Below, in pieces: positions 9,736 through 18,437 of a stretch of 64,000 nucleotides of DNA. The notes beneath the pieces were generated by a model. That model had not been told where the DNA came from and made no database searches. It saw only the letters and a program-made list of their open reading frames with translations. Positions within the stretch are counted from its first letter, which is position 1. Each line of letters begins with the position of its first letter. Made by a program: the position numbers and the translations under genes. The stretch is taken from positions 625,001 through 689,000 of the forward strand of contig JAFLBK010000001.1 in the NCBI GenBank assembly GCA_017303335.1, given 5' to 3'. The stretch is from Chitinophagales bacterium (GTDB taxonomy: Bacteria > Bacteroidota > Bacteroidia > Chitinophagales > Chitinophagaceae).

Positions 9736-10851
9736 TCAGGAAACCTTTGCCAGTGTATTAACCTGGTACAAACTGCACAGGGCCTCTACAATACGGCCGG
9801 ATGTTTTTCCGTCCCAGAAGGGCGGCACCACGCCTTTCTTCCATTTTCCTTCGATGATCTGCTGTATGCAGGGTTTAAGCCTGGCAATGTCGTCGCCAAT
9901 CAATTCGTTGGTTCCGATCGTTACCGTTTCAGGTCTTTCGGTTGAATTACGCAGGGTCAGGCAGGGAATGTGCAGCACTGTCGACTCTTCTGTAATACCG
10001 CCCGAATCGGTAATGATCGCTTTTGCATGTTTCACCAGGTAGATGAATTCGAGGTATCCCTGCGGATCAATCATGTGCATATTGGCGCTTCCGATCCCGT
10101 ACTTATCGATGATTTGCCGGGTACGGGGGTGTACCGGGAAAACAACAGGCATACCCTGCGATGCGTCTTCGATCGCTTTGAGTATAGCGTTCAGTTTAGC
10201 GTGATCATCCACATTCGAAGGGCGGTGAAGCGTTACCAGGAAATAAGCCCCGGGTTGCAACTCGTGCTGATCCCAGAAAGCGGGCTTGCGAAGCCGGTCC
10301 AGGTTCTGGTACAGGGTATCGATCATGGTATTACCAACGAAATAAATCTGCTTCTCGTCAAAACCGCATTTGCGGAGCTGGTTGTTGGCCTGTTCGCTGG
10401 TGGTAAAAAAATAATCGCACAAGGAATCTGTTACGATCCGGTTGATCTCTTCCGGCATGGACATATCGCCGGATCGGATACCTGCTTCCACGTGCGCCAC
10501 ATCAATGCAGAGTTTCTTGGCTGTTATGGTACATGCCATGGTGGAAGTTACATCGCCCACAACGAGTACAAGATCCGGGCGGTTGGCCATTAACTCCTGT
10601 TCAAACTTTACCATGATGGCCGCGGTTTGTTCCGCCTGGGTACCACCACCGCATTCAAGGTTAACATCCGGTTCCGGTATCCCGAGCTGTTCGAAGAAAT
10701 CGCCGCTCATTTTTTTGTCGTAATGCTGCCCGGTATGCACCAGGCGGTATTGGATATCCTTCCCCCCCGCCTGCGCAGCCTTGATCGCCCGGATCATGGG
10801 GGCGATTTTCATAAAATTTGGCCTTGCGCCGGCTATCAATGTAATAAGCAT
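9736..10851 (-). CDS. wecB: UDP-N-acetylglucosamine 2-epimerase (non-hydrolysing)
   Basis: The 371-residue cytosolic enzyme interconverts UDP-GlcNAc and UDP-ManNAc. Family signatures are present in order: GARPNFMKIAPM near the N-terminus, GDVTSTMA and HVEAGIRSGDMSMPEEINR in the middle, then PVVFPVHPRTR and TDSGGITEES near the C-terminus. Length is normal for the family. It sits next to the WecG/TagA-type transferase, so UDP-ManNAc is probably made here for transfer by that neighbour. No UDP-ManNAc dehydrogenase is in the window, which favours ManNAc over ManNAcA. Confidence 0.95.
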   Translation of the reverse strand: MLITLIAGARPNFMKIAPMIRAIKAAQAGGKDIQYRLVHTGQHYDKKMSGDFFEQLGIPEPDVNLECGGGTQAEQTAAIMVKFEQELMANRPDLVLVVGDVTSTMACTITAKKLCIDVAHVEAGIRSGDMSMPEEINRIVTDSLCDYFFTTSEQANNQLRKCGFDEKQIYFVGNTMIDTLYQNLDRLRKPAFWDQHELQPGAYFLVTLHRPSNVDDHAKLNAILKAIEDASQGMPVVFPVHPRTRQIIDKYGIGSANMHMIDPQGYLEFIYLVKHAKAIITDSGGITEESTVLHIPCLTLRNSTERPETVTIGTNELIGDDIARLKPCIQQIIEGKWKKGVVPPFWDGKTSGRIVEALCSLYQVNTLAKVS

Positions 10852-10911
10852 GTGTTTTCGAATGTTTTCAGATATAAAAAAAGCTCCTGGTATAACGTTT
10901 CCCGGACCTAT

Positions 10912-11661
10912 TTATTTTGACCGGAAAACCTGTTTTGTTTTTTCTTTCAGCACAAGGTAAATGAATTCCGAATTCCCGAATAAATACCGCTTCCACATCC
11001 TGCGGGGTTCCTGGATGACGCGGTAAAACCACTCAAGCCCGGTTTTCTGCATCCACATCGGCGCCCGCTTCACAAGCCCGGATACCACGTCGAAACTTCC
11101 TCCCACACCCATGATAAAGGGTGTCTTTATGATATCTTTATACGTATTCAGGAATATTTCCTTTTTAGGCGAACTCATCGCTACAAAAAGGATACTGGCG
11201 CCCGACGCGGCGATCTGGTTGGCCACCTCCTGCTCCTCCTCTTTCTTAAAGTACCCATTGCGGTAACCGGCGATGATCTCCTTCCCGTATTCCTTTGTAT
11301 AGGTATCCACCACCTTGGTAACCACTTCCTCCCTGGCGCCCAGGAAAAAAATACGGTATTTCTTTTCTGCCGCCAGTTTCACCAGGTTTGCCATGATGTC
11401 GATACCCGCCACCCGCTCGGGCAACCCGCGGTTAAGAAACCGGGAAGCCCATACAATGGCCTGGCCATCGGCGTTGATGATATCGCAATTGACGATCGAT
11501 TCTTTCAGGTCGTTGTCTTTCTGCGCATTCACCACCTTGGCCGCGTTGATAACAACGTGGTGAATGGGTTTGCGTGCGACAATCGCATTGTCGATGAGCC
11601 CGATGGTCTCCTGCATGGTAAGCGAATCGACCGGTATGTCGCAAATGCTAATTCGTGTCAT
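10912..11661 (-). CDS. WecG/TagA/CpsF-family glycosyltransferase
   Basis: This GT26-type enzyme adds the second sugar, typically ManNAc or ManNAcA, to a lipid-linked first sugar. Visible signatures: INAAKVVNAQ, INADGQAIVWASRFLNRG with the conserved Asp, ERVAGIDIM, FFLGAREE, VAMSSPKKEIF, GVGGSFDVVSG and the C-terminal GLEWFYRVIQEPRR. The frame is open further upstream to 11757, but that extension (MLINIFRHAYP...) lies inside the preceding gene and does not resemble the family. The start at 11661 (MTRISICDIP) gives 249 residues, overlaps the preceding stop by only 14 bases, and matches the usual N-terminus. Works with the wecB product next door. Confidence 0.9.
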   Translation of the reverse strand: MTRISICDIPVDSLTMQETIGLIDNAIVARKPIHHVVINAAKVVNAQKDNDLKESIVNCDIINADGQAIVWASRFLNRGLPERVAGIDIMANLVKLAAEKKYRIFFLGAREEVVTKVVDTYTKEYGKEIIAGYRNGYFKKEEEQEVANQIAASGASILFVAMSSPKKEIFLNTYKDIIKTPFIMGVGGSFDVVSGLVKRAPMWMQKTGLEWFYRVIQEPRRMWKRYLFGNSEFIYLVLKEKTKQVFRSK

Positions 11662-12823
11662 GGGTTTCAAATTTACGGTACGTGGTAAGCGCATAGAACA
11701 TCCAGGACTGTGCCCAGCGTATATAGGGTATGCGTGACGAAAAATATTTATTAACATGGTAATAGAAATAGCCCCTGGGCGATTGCATGTGACCGATCGT
11801 CCAGTCCAGCACGTTGTCCATTACCTGTTTCTGTTCATTGAATTTTCCCAGTCTTGCCAGGGTGATCACCATCTGTGCCGGCGCATGCACATCAATGGGA
11901 TAGATTGAATTGCTGTAATACTTGGGAATACCCTCCGGGGTAAAGAATGTATTAATGTAATAACGGAAACCCTTTTCAACATGCTCCCTATATACAGTAT
12001 CGCCGGTATACTTTCCATACTCTTCAATGCATTCGAGGTTATAACCGGTATGAAAATTATCGATCCACTGGTGAAAAGGCAGGGTTCCGTATCCCCAGGA
12101 TCCGTCTTCCTTCTGAAAGCGGCAGCAAAAATTCACCGAACGTTTTGCTTCGGCCGCCAGGTGTTCTTCTTTCGTATAACTGTATACGCGTGCCAGCAAA
12201 CGGCTCCCGAGCAGCGAAGCGTTGAATACAACACTTTTATCCATGGGTGAATACGAAAACGCAAAATCGCCCTGCTCATCGTAGGTGCGGTTCAGGTCTT
12301 TTAAAATAAAATCGCAGGTACTCCGGGCCGTTGTAAGCAGTTCCGGGTTACCGGTGATCGCGTAGGCATCCAGCAAGGCATTGGCCACAAAGGTGGAACC
12401 AACAACCGTAGGCGTATTTTTCGGCTGGAAAAAAGCCCTTGCCTGCCAGTCGAAATTATATCCCCAACATGCGCCGCTGTAGCCGGTACTCTGTAACTCC
12501 AGCAATTTGCCTGACAGCGTATCGATCCTGTCGCGGTACTCCTGCCTCGGTTCGCAGTGATACAGGTTGCAATAGCCGGCGAGGAAAAGGCCAAGTCCTT
12601 TCGGATTGTATTCTTTCTGTATGCCGGTAAGCGGACGAAGATTAACCGGTGAGCGTTTGAAAAACTGTATCCAGACCAGGCGGAATAACCGTTGTTTGGA
12701 AATGATGGGAAGTGCCTGGAACAAACGGCTGTTCAGACCGTCATAAGGATCGTATCCCTTGAAGTCTGCCGCTTCGCAATATTGCTGAAGCTTGTTGAGC
12801 GATTTGATGACCAGGCTGTTCAC
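11648..12823 (-). CDS. Predicted (alpha/alpha) barrel protein of polysaccharide clusters
   Basis: The 391-residue protein has no signal peptide. It is rich in aromatic residues and repeated helical pairs (GLGLFLAGYCNLY, VGSTFVANALLDAY, GYNLECIEEYGKY), which resembles the six-hairpin toroid of glycoside hydrolases, polysaccharide lyases and C5-epimerases. Acidic and aromatic residues that could line a sugar cleft are present (CWGYNFDWQAR, DNFHTGYN). Similar proteins from polysaccharide loci are, as far as I recall, sometimes labelled delta-aminolevulinic acid dehydratase in databases; nothing here supports that enzyme. It overlaps the wecG start by 14 bases. A cytosolic role on a lipid-linked sugar is plausible, but the reaction is unknown. 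Confidence 0.6.
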   Translation of the reverse strand: MNSLVIKSLNKLQQYCEAADFKGYDPYDGLNSRLFQALPIISKQRLFRLVWIQFFKRSPVNLRPLTGIQKEYNPKGLGLFLAGYCNLYHCEPRQEYRDRIDTLSGKLLELQSTGYSGACWGYNFDWQARAFFQPKNTPTVVGSTFVANALLDAYAITGNPELLTTARSTCDFILKDLNRTYDEQGDFAFSYSPMDKSVVFNASLLGSRLLARVYSYTKEEHLAAEAKRSVNFCCRFQKEDGSWGYGTLPFHQWIDNFHTGYNLECIEEYGKYTGDTVYREHVEKGFRYYINTFFTPEGIPKYYSNSIYPIDVHAPAQMVITLARLGKFNEQKQVMDNVLDWTIGHMQSPRGYFYYHVNKYFSSRIPYIRWAQSWMFYALTTYRKFETHDTN

Positions 12824-12853
12824 GTGTTCCAGGTTGATAAGCGATACAACGCA

Positions 12854-13975
12854 CTATTTCTTTAGTATATGGTTATTGATATGTTCATTCAGCCAGGGAT
12901 GTATCTCGTAATAGGTAAGTCCGGCCGCTTTGGTATTCTCTCTCGCTTCAAATCCTTCAGTTCCGGCCAGCTGTATAGCCGCTACCACCCGTTCGGGCAT
13001 CGCTTTTTTCAAGTACTGCCGTACATCCTCGGCCGAAGCCGCCTTCGTATAGGATGCATGCTGGTAGCCCACGATCGGGCCGCTGTCGATTCCCTTCTCA
13101 ATGAAGTGAATGGTGGAGATCACCGGTACGCCCAGCAGCAACGAATAGGCAATGGTTGATTTACCCCGCAGGAGCGGCAGGTATCCCCAATGGTCGTTGA
13201 GCAGGCCGAGGCGGAATGAACCAAAAATATTTTCCCGTATGATGAGGTTCAGCTTATGGAAGCCGATATCGAAATTGCCTTTCTTCAGTTCTGTGGCAAT
13301 CCGCTCATCTTTCGGATCGTAATTAAGTGTTTTATAGGAATGAAAATTTCTTTTCAGCATTGATAACAGCTTCACCGGCAATTTGAGTTTCAGTACACGC
13401 CTGATGTGCTTGTTCGGATGGTATGGAAGGAAATACTGTTCCACCTGGTGTCCCTGCTTCTTCAGTTCCCTGATGATCGGGCCGAAGAATGGTGGAAACC
13501 CGATCAGGCAGATCCTGAGTTTCCGTTGAGGCGCTGTCTTTATTTTATCAAGATCCCTGTCGGCGGTATGTACCGGGTAATTAAACAGGTGGTCAGGCAG
13601 ATGATGGCACCCCTTCCCATCCAGGTTAAGCCGGAACCGTTCGATACATCCCTCATAGAGATCCTTGTCGTGCTCATTGTCCTTGTAAAACCAAAGGAAC
13701 TCGTTGAAGTAGCGCACATCATCGGTGGAGAGATAGCCCGTAGAGAGGAAGAGCAGGATTCGCGAAACCGACTCCGCGGGAAGACGCTTGTTTCGCTTGA
13801 AATGCACCCGGAACAAAAGCTCTTCAAAAACAGCCGGTGCAGACTTCAGGGTCTTATTGATCCAGCTCCAGTCCACGTTCCTGCTTTCCAGCAAATCGGC
13901 TAACTGGAAGTTCGGCTGCGGTTCCGGCAGGGCCTCATTGATCGGGATGGTTTTATGCGGATCCATGACAAGCAT
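12854..13975 (-). CDS. Formyltransferase-like enzyme with a 150-residue N-terminal extension
   Basis: From the ATG at 13975 (13966 also possible) the product has 373 residues. Residues 153-300 resemble the formyl_trans_N fold: RICLIGFPP start, the N260-D-H262 pair in LLNDHWGYLPLLRG, and D297 in EKGIDSGPI. These are equivalent to the Asn/His/Asp triad of methionyl-tRNA and sugar formyltransferases. The first 150 residues are helical and unrelated to Fmt, and the Fmt C-terminal domain is absent, so tRNA formylation is unlikely. An N-formyltransferase acting on an amino sugar, or a related acyl transferase, fits the setting beside a deacetylase-like gene. The open frame reaches 14101, but that part is antisense-like sequence inside the next gene. 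Confidence 0.65.
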   Translation of the reverse strand: MLVMDPHKTIPINEALPEPQPNFQLADLLESRNVDWSWINKTLKSAPAVFEELLFRVHFKRNKRLPAESVSRILLFLSTGYLSTDDVRYFNEFLWFYKDNEHDKDLYEGCIERFRLNLDGKGCHHLPDHLFNYPVHTADRDLDKIKTAPQRKLRICLIGFPPFFGPIIRELKKQGHQVEQYFLPYHPNKHIRRVLKLKLPVKLLSMLKRNFHSYKTLNYDPKDERIATELKKGNFDIGFHKLNLIIRENIFGSFRLGLLNDHWGYLPLLRGKSTIAYSLLLGVPVISTIHFIEKGIDSGPIVGYQHASYTKAASAEDVRQYLKKAMPERVVAAIQLAGTEGFEARENTKAAGLTYYEIHPWLNEHINNHILKK

Positions 13976-13979
13976 GCGG

Positions 13980-15110
13980 TTAGGCTTTTTTAATTTTAAC
14001 GGTGTTACCGCCGGCTTCAATGTCGGCCAGGTAGCCGGAGAGTGTATTGAATTCCGCCACATTACCGTACGTATCCTGAACATATGCCAGGAAGCGTTCA
14101 ATATCTCCGTAATAATTATTGTATTGTTTGGTATGGCACTCGATCAGTATGGGTATGTGCTGGTGCGGTGTGCCGGATAATTTTTTGATCACCTGGTCGA
14201 AACTTGTTTTCAGGTAGGAGAAAGGCTGGTTGCCGATCTTCAGGTGCGTGGTATACGAAACGTAAGGAAATTTGGGTTTCGATTCCTCCGCGATGGGCGA
14301 CAACGCATAAATCTTCTCCGGAACCTTTCCATCGGCGTAAAAATGCCGCATCGAATCCTTCTTGGATATCTTTCGTTTTACCATATCAATGGCCAGGTAA
14401 CCCAATCCCATCACACCGGGTTTTACCGATTGCAGGGGAATGATGAACACCCCCTTCTTCTCGGCCGAAACCTTACAAAGGTCTTCATATACCGGGTAGT
14501 AGGGCATGGTATCTTCTTCGAGCGAGCGATAATCCACCCCATTACCCGGCAGGTACATACCCTGGCGAACGCCGGTTACGATACGGATGCCATGCTTCTC
14601 CATGTTGCGCAGCAAAGAACCCGAAGGTTGTAAACCCCAGGAACCTCCTTTGTACGCCACCACTTTATAAGACGGATCGATCGGGCGCAACAGTTCGTGC
14701 AGGTAGTTCACCGATTCGCTGATCAGGTGATCCTGCTCCGCCTCGCTGTAGCGGCCGAAATTCCAGTTATCGCTCAGGTAAAAATGATCGCCGTCCTTGC
14801 GGGCGTTCATCCATTGCGGGTGCAGGTGCAGTTGAACGTCGAAGCCGTAGGATTTCATCAGCCGCACGGAATCATCCCAGAGGTTTTTCTGCAACCGGAG
14901 GTTATAATCGGATTGAACGTGTTTATTATACTCCAGTTGCTGTACCACGTCCACCATGAAGGTGAGTTTGATGCCGAGGCGTTTGGCCAGTTTCATGAAA
15001 AACATGGAGGGCAGGTATTGCAGCTGCGCCACGTTGCCCAGTCCGTTTCCCATCACTTCCCAGTCGTCTTCGATCAGTATTGTAAATCGTTTGTTCATGC
15101 GGTTCGTCAT
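13980..15110 (-). CDS. NodB-like polysaccharide deacetylase family protein
   Basis: The protein of about 376 residues begins with a beta strand and a metal-site-like motif, FTILIEDDWEVMG, followed by LTFMVDVV. Further on come QLHLHPQW (HxHP, matching the second metal motif of NodB-type deacetylases) and AYKGGSWGLQPSG. These mark the distorted TIM barrel of the NodB/glycoside-deacetylase superfamily. Starts at 15131, 15110 and 15098 are possible; 15110 lies 8 bases after the preceding stop codon. It may remove an N-acetyl group from a sugar, exposing an amine that the adjacent formyltransferase-like enzyme could modify. That pairing is inference. Confidence 0.7.
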   Translation of the reverse strand: MTNRMNKRFTILIEDDWEVMGNGLGNVAQLQYLPSMFFMKLAKRLGIKLTFMVDVVQQLEYNKHVQSDYNLRLQKNLWDDSVRLMKSYGFDVQLHLHPQWMNARKDGDHFYLSDNWNFGRYSEAEQDHLISESVNYLHELLRPIDPSYKVVAYKGGSWGLQPSGSLLRNMEKHGIRIVTGVRQGMYLPGNGVDYRSLEEDTMPYYPVYEDLCKVSAEKKGVFIIPLQSVKPGVMGLGYLAIDMVKRKISKKDSMRHFYADGKVPEKIYALSPIAEESKPKFPYVSYTTHLKIGNQPFSYLKTSFDQVIKKLSGTPHQHIPILIECHTKQYNNYYGDIERFLAYVQDTYGNVAEFNTLSGYLADIEAGGNTVKIKKA

Positions 15111-15117
15111 TTCAGTT

Positions 15118-17277
15118 TCACAACAACTCATCCACGTTGATATCCTGTGGTAAGCCGGTATGCAGACTGTCGTGTATTTTAAAAGTAGTTAAGGTTGTCA
15201 GGCAGATAGAGCGGAAGCTGATCGGGCTTTCCTGGCCCGCTTTCAGGGCGCCGATAAACGCGTCCACTTCTTCCTTGTGTCCTTTGCCGGATGATTTCAG
15301 TTTTACGGTCTTACCGCTTTTGTAGATCAGGCCATCGCGGAAATCGTTGATGACGCCGATCCGGGATCCACCGAATACTTCGATGAGCTCCTTCGGCATA
15401 CCCTTATCGCCATTGGCCAGGTAGGTAAGATTACCAACCGAACCATCCTTGAATTTTACAACAATCGAAATATTATCCGCCGGTGTGATCTTGTCGTTGG
15501 ACGTACTGATACACTCCGCGAAAACCCGAACGGGTTCCGAACCGGTAAAGAACTGCATCAGGTCGATGAAGTGACACATCTCGCCGATGATACGGCCCGC
15601 GCCAACATCTTTTTGCTGCAGCCAGTTATCTTTCGGTATCATACCGGCATTGATGCGCATGTTCATCACGATCGGTTCGCCGGCGCTGGCAAATTCTTTT
15701 TTAACCTGTATGCTTACCGGTGCAAAGCGGCGGTTAAAGCCTACCATCAGCGGGTGATTGTGTTTCTTCTTGGTCTCAATCACTTCCTGCAATTGATCGG
15801 TATTGATCGCAAGCGGTTTTTCCACGAATACCGCCTTACCGGCCTGCAGGCTTTGTATGGTTAACTCCGCGTGTGAATTATGCGGCGTGGCAATGAAGAT
15901 CGTATTCACTTCCTGCTTACCCAGCACGTCGTTCACCGAGGAAGAGCAGAAGTTAAAACCGAATTTGTTCGCTACATTTTTGGCGGTTATGCCGCGGGAA
16001 GTAACCACGCCATCCAGGGATGCCCCGGATGCTTTTACATTCGGGATGAGGTAGCTCTGGGCGAAACTACCCGCGCCGATGAACGCGGCATTGACCTGCG
16101 ACAGGGGTTTACCGGCCAGTGTTACCACCGATCTTGCCTTGGTTTCATTCTCCGAATAACGAAGCAGGATACCGATATGCGGCTCCTTTACTTTGCCGAG
16201 GATGATATCGTAGGCTTTTTCCGCGTCGGCGATATCGATCACGTGCGTGGTAAGCGGTTTTAGGTTGATGTATTCGCGGGCCAGCAGGTCGAGGAAGGTT
16301 TCCATATTGCGCTGCTCTGTCCAGCGAACATATGCATACGGGTAATCCTGGCCATTCTCTTCGTAGTTTACGTCGTAGCGGCCCGGGCCGTAGGAGCAAG
16401 ACATTTTGATGTCGATCTCCTTGCGGTAATAGTTTGGATCCCGTGGTATATCCATCGGCACCACGCCTACCACCACCACCTTACCTTTTTTGCGGCAAAG
16501 ATCGCCGGCCAGTTCGATCGGGTCGTTCGATTGCGTGGCGGCGGTGATGATCACGGTATCGAAACCATGACCGTTGGTGAAGTTGTCGCAGGCTGCACGA
16601 AGATTGGGATCGTTACGCAGCATGGCCTTATCGGCCGAATATTTATTGGCTATTCCCACAAAGGATTCAGACAGGTCGAGCCCGAATACCGCACAGCCGT
16701 TTGCCTGCAGCAACTGGCAGGTGATCTGCCCCAGCAATCCCAGTCCGATCACGCACACTTTTTCGCCAATGACGGTCTCCGCCTGGCGGATCCCCTGCAT
16801 GGCGATGGCGCCAAGGGTGGTATAGGCCGCGTCTTCGAAGCTTACTTCGTCGGGCACTTTTACCACCAGGTTTTGGGGTACGGCCACGATCTCGGCGTGT
16901 GATGCGTAATCAACGCCGGCGCAGGCAACCCGGTCGCCCGGTTTGAAAACGCCGTTGGTATCCATGCTGCTGATCACGGTACCGGCGGTACTGTAACCAA
17001 GCGCCTTGAGTGAATCGAGCTTTGACTTCACCTTGGCTATCGTTGCCTTCAATCCTTCTTTCTTGATATTCTGTATCACCTGGGCAACAAGATCGGGCCG
17101 CTGGCGTGCCTTATTGATAAGGTTTGCCTGGGCCACTTTTACCGTACCCCGTTCGGTACCGGCACTGATCAGGGAGAAATGATTTTCTATCAATACCATA
17201 CCTTCTGAAAGGGACGGAAGGGGTACATCGTCTACGTACAATTCGCCAGTCTTGAAATTCTGAATTACCTGTTTCAT
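15118..17277 (-). CDS. Bi-domain oxidoreductase: zinc-type MDR dehydrogenase fused to Gfo/Idh/MocA
   Basis: The 719-residue protein has two dehydrogenases in one chain. Residues 1 to about 365 are a medium-chain alcohol dehydrogenase-like domain (SAGTERGTV, GDRVACAG, CVIGLGLLGQITCQLLQANG dinucleotide fold). Residues about 380-719 are a Gfo/Idh/MocA-type domain (AAFIGAGSFAQSYL, IATPHNSHAEL, VFVEKPLA with the conserved EKP, GFNRRFAP, and a MCHFIDLMQF-like active-site helix). Such fusions recur in bacterial polysaccharide clusters, presumably oxidising and re-reducing a nucleotide sugar. The classical catalytic zinc ligands of MDR enzymes are not all obvious. The next gene starts within about 8 bases of its stop. 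Confidence 0.85.
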   Translation of the reverse strand: MKQVIQNFKTGELYVDDVPLPSLSEGMVLIENHFSLISAGTERGTVKVAQANLINKARQRPDLVAQVIQNIKKEGLKATIAKVKSKLDSLKALGYSTAGTVISSMDTNGVFKPGDRVACAGVDYASHAEIVAVPQNLVVKVPDEVSFEDAAYTTLGAIAMQGIRQAETVIGEKVCVIGLGLLGQITCQLLQANGCAVFGLDLSESFVGIANKYSADKAMLRNDPNLRAACDNFTNGHGFDTVIITAATQSNDPIELAGDLCRKKGKVVVVGVVPMDIPRDPNYYRKEIDIKMSCSYGPGRYDVNYEENGQDYPYAYVRWTEQRNMETFLDLLAREYINLKPLTTHVIDIADAEKAYDIILGKVKEPHIGILLRYSENETKARSVVTLAGKPLSQVNAAFIGAGSFAQSYLIPNVKASGASLDGVVTSRGITAKNVANKFGFNFCSSSVNDVLGKQEVNTIFIATPHNSHAELTIQSLQAGKAVFVEKPLAINTDQLQEVIETKKKHNHPLMVGFNRRFAPVSIQVKKEFASAGEPIVMNMRINAGMIPKDNWLQQKDVGAGRIIGEMCHFIDLMQFFTGSEPVRVFAECISTSNDKITPADNISIVVKFKDGSVGNLTYLANGDKGMPKELIEVFGGSRIGVINDFRDGLIYKSGKTVKLKSSGKGHKEEVDAFIGALKAGQESPISFRSICLTTLTTFKIHDSLHTGLPQDINVDELL

Positions 17278-17360
17278 TATTTATTGGTCCGTTTTGGTAA
17301 GGCTGCTGCCTTTCGTTGTTTATTAAGCTTTTTAATTTGTTCTGAAAATCAATAACCCAT

Positions 17361-17379
17361 TGATACTAAAACAGTATCA
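17361..17379 (-). other. Perfect 7-bp hairpin in a 170-bp intra-operon gap
   Basis: TGATACT, 5-base loop, AGTATCA. A CAAT/ATTG mini-hairpin overlaps it at 17350-17362. It lies between the SGNH gene and the bi-domain oxidoreductase, one of the largest gaps of the operon. There is no clear U tract downstream in the - direction, so a terminator is doubtful; an RNA processing site or operator is possible. Confidence 0.35.
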
Positions 17380-17447
17380 CCAGGTTTTAACGCTGAAAAG
17401 GGTTCATTATTATTTAAATTTCTCATATAGGGTCGGTTTTTTCTGGT

Positions 17448-18422
17448 TTAGGGCTGATCGGCGGGCTTGTTCGCTGTCGCATCAGCCGGTGGACTAAATT
17501 TCGCGTATTGGGCGTATTCGGGTTTGTTGAGCAGCATCTCCCGGATCATGATCCTCGACACGGAGTCGATGCTATGAAGCGGATCCAGGAAACTGTTCTT
17601 ATCGCGGGTGATCACATTGGGCCAGTTGAAGTCATAGACATCGCCAAAGGTTCTGATATCTTCCTTAAACCGCTGGTATTCTTTTTCCAGTTTGAATTCC
17701 GCGATCTTATCCTGCACTTCGGTATGCGTGGGCGAAATGATGAATACCAGTTTGATCTTGTTCGCCACGCAGTAATCGGATATCTTCCTTAATTCATTGT
17801 AGTAGTTTTTTGGATACGAATAAGCCCGCAGGTAACGGTCTTCCTGGGCCAGTTCATACTTCCAGAATTCTTCCCGCGAAAAAGGCGGGTTCTGTACCTC
17901 CACCGGTTGTTTGAACAACTTCGACTTCAGGATCAGCATTGTGTTTTCCACCGTGAACTTGCTGGTGAGGTAGAGCGCTGGCGAGTTCTTTACATCCAGC
18001 GCCGCGGAAACACGGTCTTTCAACAGTGTGCCGCTGTATCCTTCGATGGAGATGCCGATGTAGACAGTATCCAGTTTGTGTTTGGCGGTAAGGTCCCAGA
18101 ATATTTTAATCACATCCTGGAGCGAGCCGGCGCCTGCGGCGAGATTGAGCACCCGGAGCCCGTTCACTTCCGAGAAAAATTCGGGCATCAGCCGTTGCGC
18201 CCGGGAATCGCCCAGTACGATGGCACCCGATGGATTCTGTTCGTATTCGATGAGCCGGTAGAGATAGGTATTCTTTTTTCTTGCCAGGGCATTCTTCAGT
18301 TCATGCATCCGGGGATCCTTCTCCGGCGAGAAAAAATTGAACGGATCGATGTAGATCTCCAACGCGACCAGGATCACGAAGGGAGATAAAAAGATCAATA
18401 TTTTTTTCAGAAATGGTAGCAT
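17448..18422 (-). CDS. Membrane-anchored SGNH-fold protein, DltD/AlgJ-like partner of the MBOAT
   Basis: The 324-residue protein has a single N-terminal membrane segment (residues 8-24) and a periplasmic SGNH-like domain. The GDS nucleophile motif is at G71-D72-S73 (VLGDSRAQ), and a C-terminal D280-x-x-H283 (FLDPLHS) completes a catalytic triad. DltD, AlgJ/AlgX and PatB have the same topology and always work with an MBOAT acyltransferase; the MBOAT gene lies 15 bases upstream. Likely role: final acyl or aminoacyl transfer to the polysaccharide, or editing of the carrier. The last 15 residues are Pro/Ala-rich and probably disordered. Confidence 0.75.
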   Translation of the reverse strand: MLPFLKKILIFLSPFVILVALEIYIDPFNFFSPEKDPRMHELKNALARKKNTYLYRLIEYEQNPSGAIVLGDSRAQRLMPEFFSEVNGLRVLNLAAGAGSLQDVIKIFWDLTAKHKLDTVYIGISIEGYSGTLLKDRVSAALDVKNSPALYLTSKFTVENTMLILKSKLFKQPVEVQNPPFSREEFWKYELAQEDRYLRAYSYPKNYYNELRKISDYCVANKIKLVFIISPTHTEVQDKIAEFKLEKEYQRFKEDIRTFGDVYDFNWPNVITRDKNSFLDPLHSIDSVSRIMIREMLLNKPEYAQYAKFSPPADATANKPADQP

Positions 18423-18437
18423 GGTTCTGTCGGCTTG

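Noticed and set aside
11662-11757. Longer start for the WecG-type gene
   Set aside because: The added 32 residues lie inside the preceding gene and are unlike known WecG/TagA N-termini; 11661 gives a 14-base overlap and the normal start.
13976-14101. Upstream extension of the formyltransferase-like gene to 14101
   Set aside because: It overlaps the NodB-like gene by over 100 bases and its residues (MNASWHMFRI...) show no family match; starts at 13975 or 13966 fit the operon spacing.
17350-17379. Hairpin at 17361-17379 as a second internal terminator
   Set aside because: The stem is perfect but there is no U tract after it in the - direction, unlike the hairpin at 34019-34073.
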